Shown piece after piece: positions 62,460 to 64,000 of a DNA stretch of 64,000 nucleotides. The notes beneath the pieces are model-generated. The model was given only the letters and a program-made list of their open reading frames with translations. It made no database searches and was not told where the DNA came from. The position numbers were made by a program, and so were the translations under genes. The stretch is from NCBI GenBank assembly GCA_039654915.1, contig CM077599.1, positions 67,851,001-67,915,000 of the forward strand, given 5' to 3'. Source of the DNA: Aquilaria yunnanensis. Lineage: Eukaryota > Streptophyta > Magnoliopsida > Malvales > Thymelaeaceae. Numbering within the stretch: the stretch's first letter is position 1; every line of letters begins with the position of its first letter.

Positions 62460-64000
62460 ATATTTTTGTGTTTGTGGTATTGAAGTAACTATTGGTTATA
62501 ATTATTCAAATGAAATAAGGATTCCATACATTAATCTAGGTTCATGCATGTTTTATGATCTTGACCTATGTCGTAGCCGTAGGTTTTTTCACTTTGCACC
62601 ACTTTTTTTAATGTCATATGTTTCCGAATGTAGCACTGATGTAAAAAAAAAGTAAATATTCAAAAACAAAAAAAAATGGTGATTTTTTGAAAGATTTCAT
62701 ATAATCATGATTTTGGATGAAACAAGATATCAGTTTTTGAAAGACCAATGTTTTTAGAAGTTGTTATTGCGACATTAGGTTCAATTCCCTACTTCTTAAC
62801 CTATCATATGTAATAAAAAAATAATGTTGGCTGTTAAAAGAAACGTACAACTTCTACTGAGGAAAAGAAAAGGTTCATTTATTGCCTAACCAAATAAGTT
62901 TGAGATAAGAAAACTACATGGTATGGCAATTGGGGAAAAAAGACTCACTCAACCAGCAGAAGGATGACTAGCGCAAGACGGTTGGACAATGACACAAAAT
63001 CCACAGCCACAATGCTTCTGAGCTTTGAGTTAGGACGGGTTGGTTGGTGGTGAGAAGGAGAAATATAGCTGAATATGTGGGTACTTTTAACAAGATTGAG
63101 GTAAAACTAAGGTAAAAACAACAATAATCAAGGGCATTTATGAAAAGAAAATGTGAGACTCATTAGCCAGCTCAACTGATTGAAGAAAAAACATGAAAAC
63201 AAGTTTGTATTAACTCTCGCCGAATGGGCTGTTAGTTTTGCATTTTAAGTTTAACCAACCTGGCCCAGAAAGTTAGGCTAACCTTGGTATTGATTGAACG
63301 TCCTTGTTGACAAAGTCTCTAAACATGGTATTCAGTCTACTTGAAGGAGTTGGACTCATGACTTAGCCCTAAAATTCATATGCTAGCTGCACCAATAAGT
63401 CTTTTTTTAGATTTGTAACAAGCATATAATTAGTTTTATTAAATTGAACTTTATTAAATTCAAATTTGCCGTCGGGGAAAACAGTAGACAAGCAACCTGA
63501 ATAGGTTTTGTTACTCATATATTAGAAATTTACATGTTATTAATTGGTTTATTAGCTTATTATATATGATATCCATTTATTTCTTATAACTGACCAGTAA
63601 CTTTTGTAAAAATGGAGCCGACTATTTTTCTTTCTGTTAATGACTAACGTTTTAATTGGGACAAAAATGGGCTGCTTTAATTTTGATGATGCGATAGAAA
63701 CGGCTGGGGAGTGTGCCACTCCCAAGTCCCAAGTCCCAACTCCACAACAACAACAAAACGACAATTGTTCCGTAACCAATTTAGGCTATCCGTTCCCATG
63801 CCAATCATTTGGAAAAGACCTGGGTTTTGACGCCAAATCCCAACCCTAACTCTGCTAATCAACAACTGGTTCTTTCTTGTCCCTCTCCCTTCAAATTACT
63901 CACCTGGCTCCATTTCTTGTCTTTTTGTGTTTTCTTTTTTCTAGCTAGTGAAATGTAGTAACCAAAGTTTAGTTATTTGTAATTATTTTATGTAAATAGT
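62460..64000. other. Intergenic to window end
   Basis: No gene is recognised. The open frame at 63640-63849 starts with a poor Met context and resembles no family. A CT-rich stretch 63860-63945 could be the leader of a gene that begins beyond the window. Confidence 0.3.

Noticed and set aside
63640..63849. 69-codon plus-strand frame near the window end
   Set aside because: Low-complexity Gln/Pro content, no homology recognised and no downstream continuation.

Overview
This window is nuclear DNA of a flowering plant, most likely a eudicot. It is AT-rich, its genes have GT-AG introns, and it carries plant-only gene families (a PHT4-type plastid anion transporter, a class III peroxidase, a GCD1/neugrin-like mitochondrial protein) among many plant transposons. 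I see no prokaryotic, organellar or viral replicon features, no CRISPR array and no tRNA or rRNA gene. All gene models were spliced by eye; exon phases were checked arithmetically and close.

Layout. Four probably functional host genes sit in a repeat-rich background: an 8-exon PHT4/SLC17-type transporter (1605-5771, +); a 4-exon lipoate-protein-ligase-like gene (34870-32118, -); a 3-exon GCD1/neugrin-like gene (48433-46351, -), whose expected start codon reads GTG; and a 4-exon class III peroxidase (56085-53506, -) of the peroxidase 61 type, with Ser in place of the distal catalytic His. They belong to unrelated pathways and show no operon-like relation; their proximity looks incidental.

The stretch from about 8 to 27 kb is a transposon nest. 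The base layer holds a decayed Ulp1/DUF1985-type gene on + and a decayed FAR1/MULE transposase-like gene on -. Into it inserted a solo Athila-type LTR with a 5-bp target duplication (11438-12954), a second LTR in the same orientation (13499-14996), and an internally deleted Athila-like Ty3/Gypsy element (15805-24451). That element splits the FAR1-like frame. It also carries, between its pol remnant and 3' LTR, an unidentified Cys-rich ORF relic and an intronless LOG (cytokinin-activating phosphoribohydrolase) copy broken only by two stop codons. This cargo is the most unusual content of the window.

Further right lie a BMS1 3'-end gene relic abutting a GRF-type zinc-finger fragment (28.99-30.14 kb); a 1,984-bp hAT-like element that has captured casein kinase 1 exons with splice sites and frame intact (35759-37742); a MULE-like element with about 100-bp TIRs and a 9-bp TSD, itself containing a 2.47-kb solo LTR (40190-43535); a probable Copia solo LTR (49804-50911); a 5'-truncated LINE with a perfect 16-bp target duplication and poly(A) tail (59441-60346); and four copies of an AT-rich palindromic foldback MITE, one inside an intron of the transporter gene.
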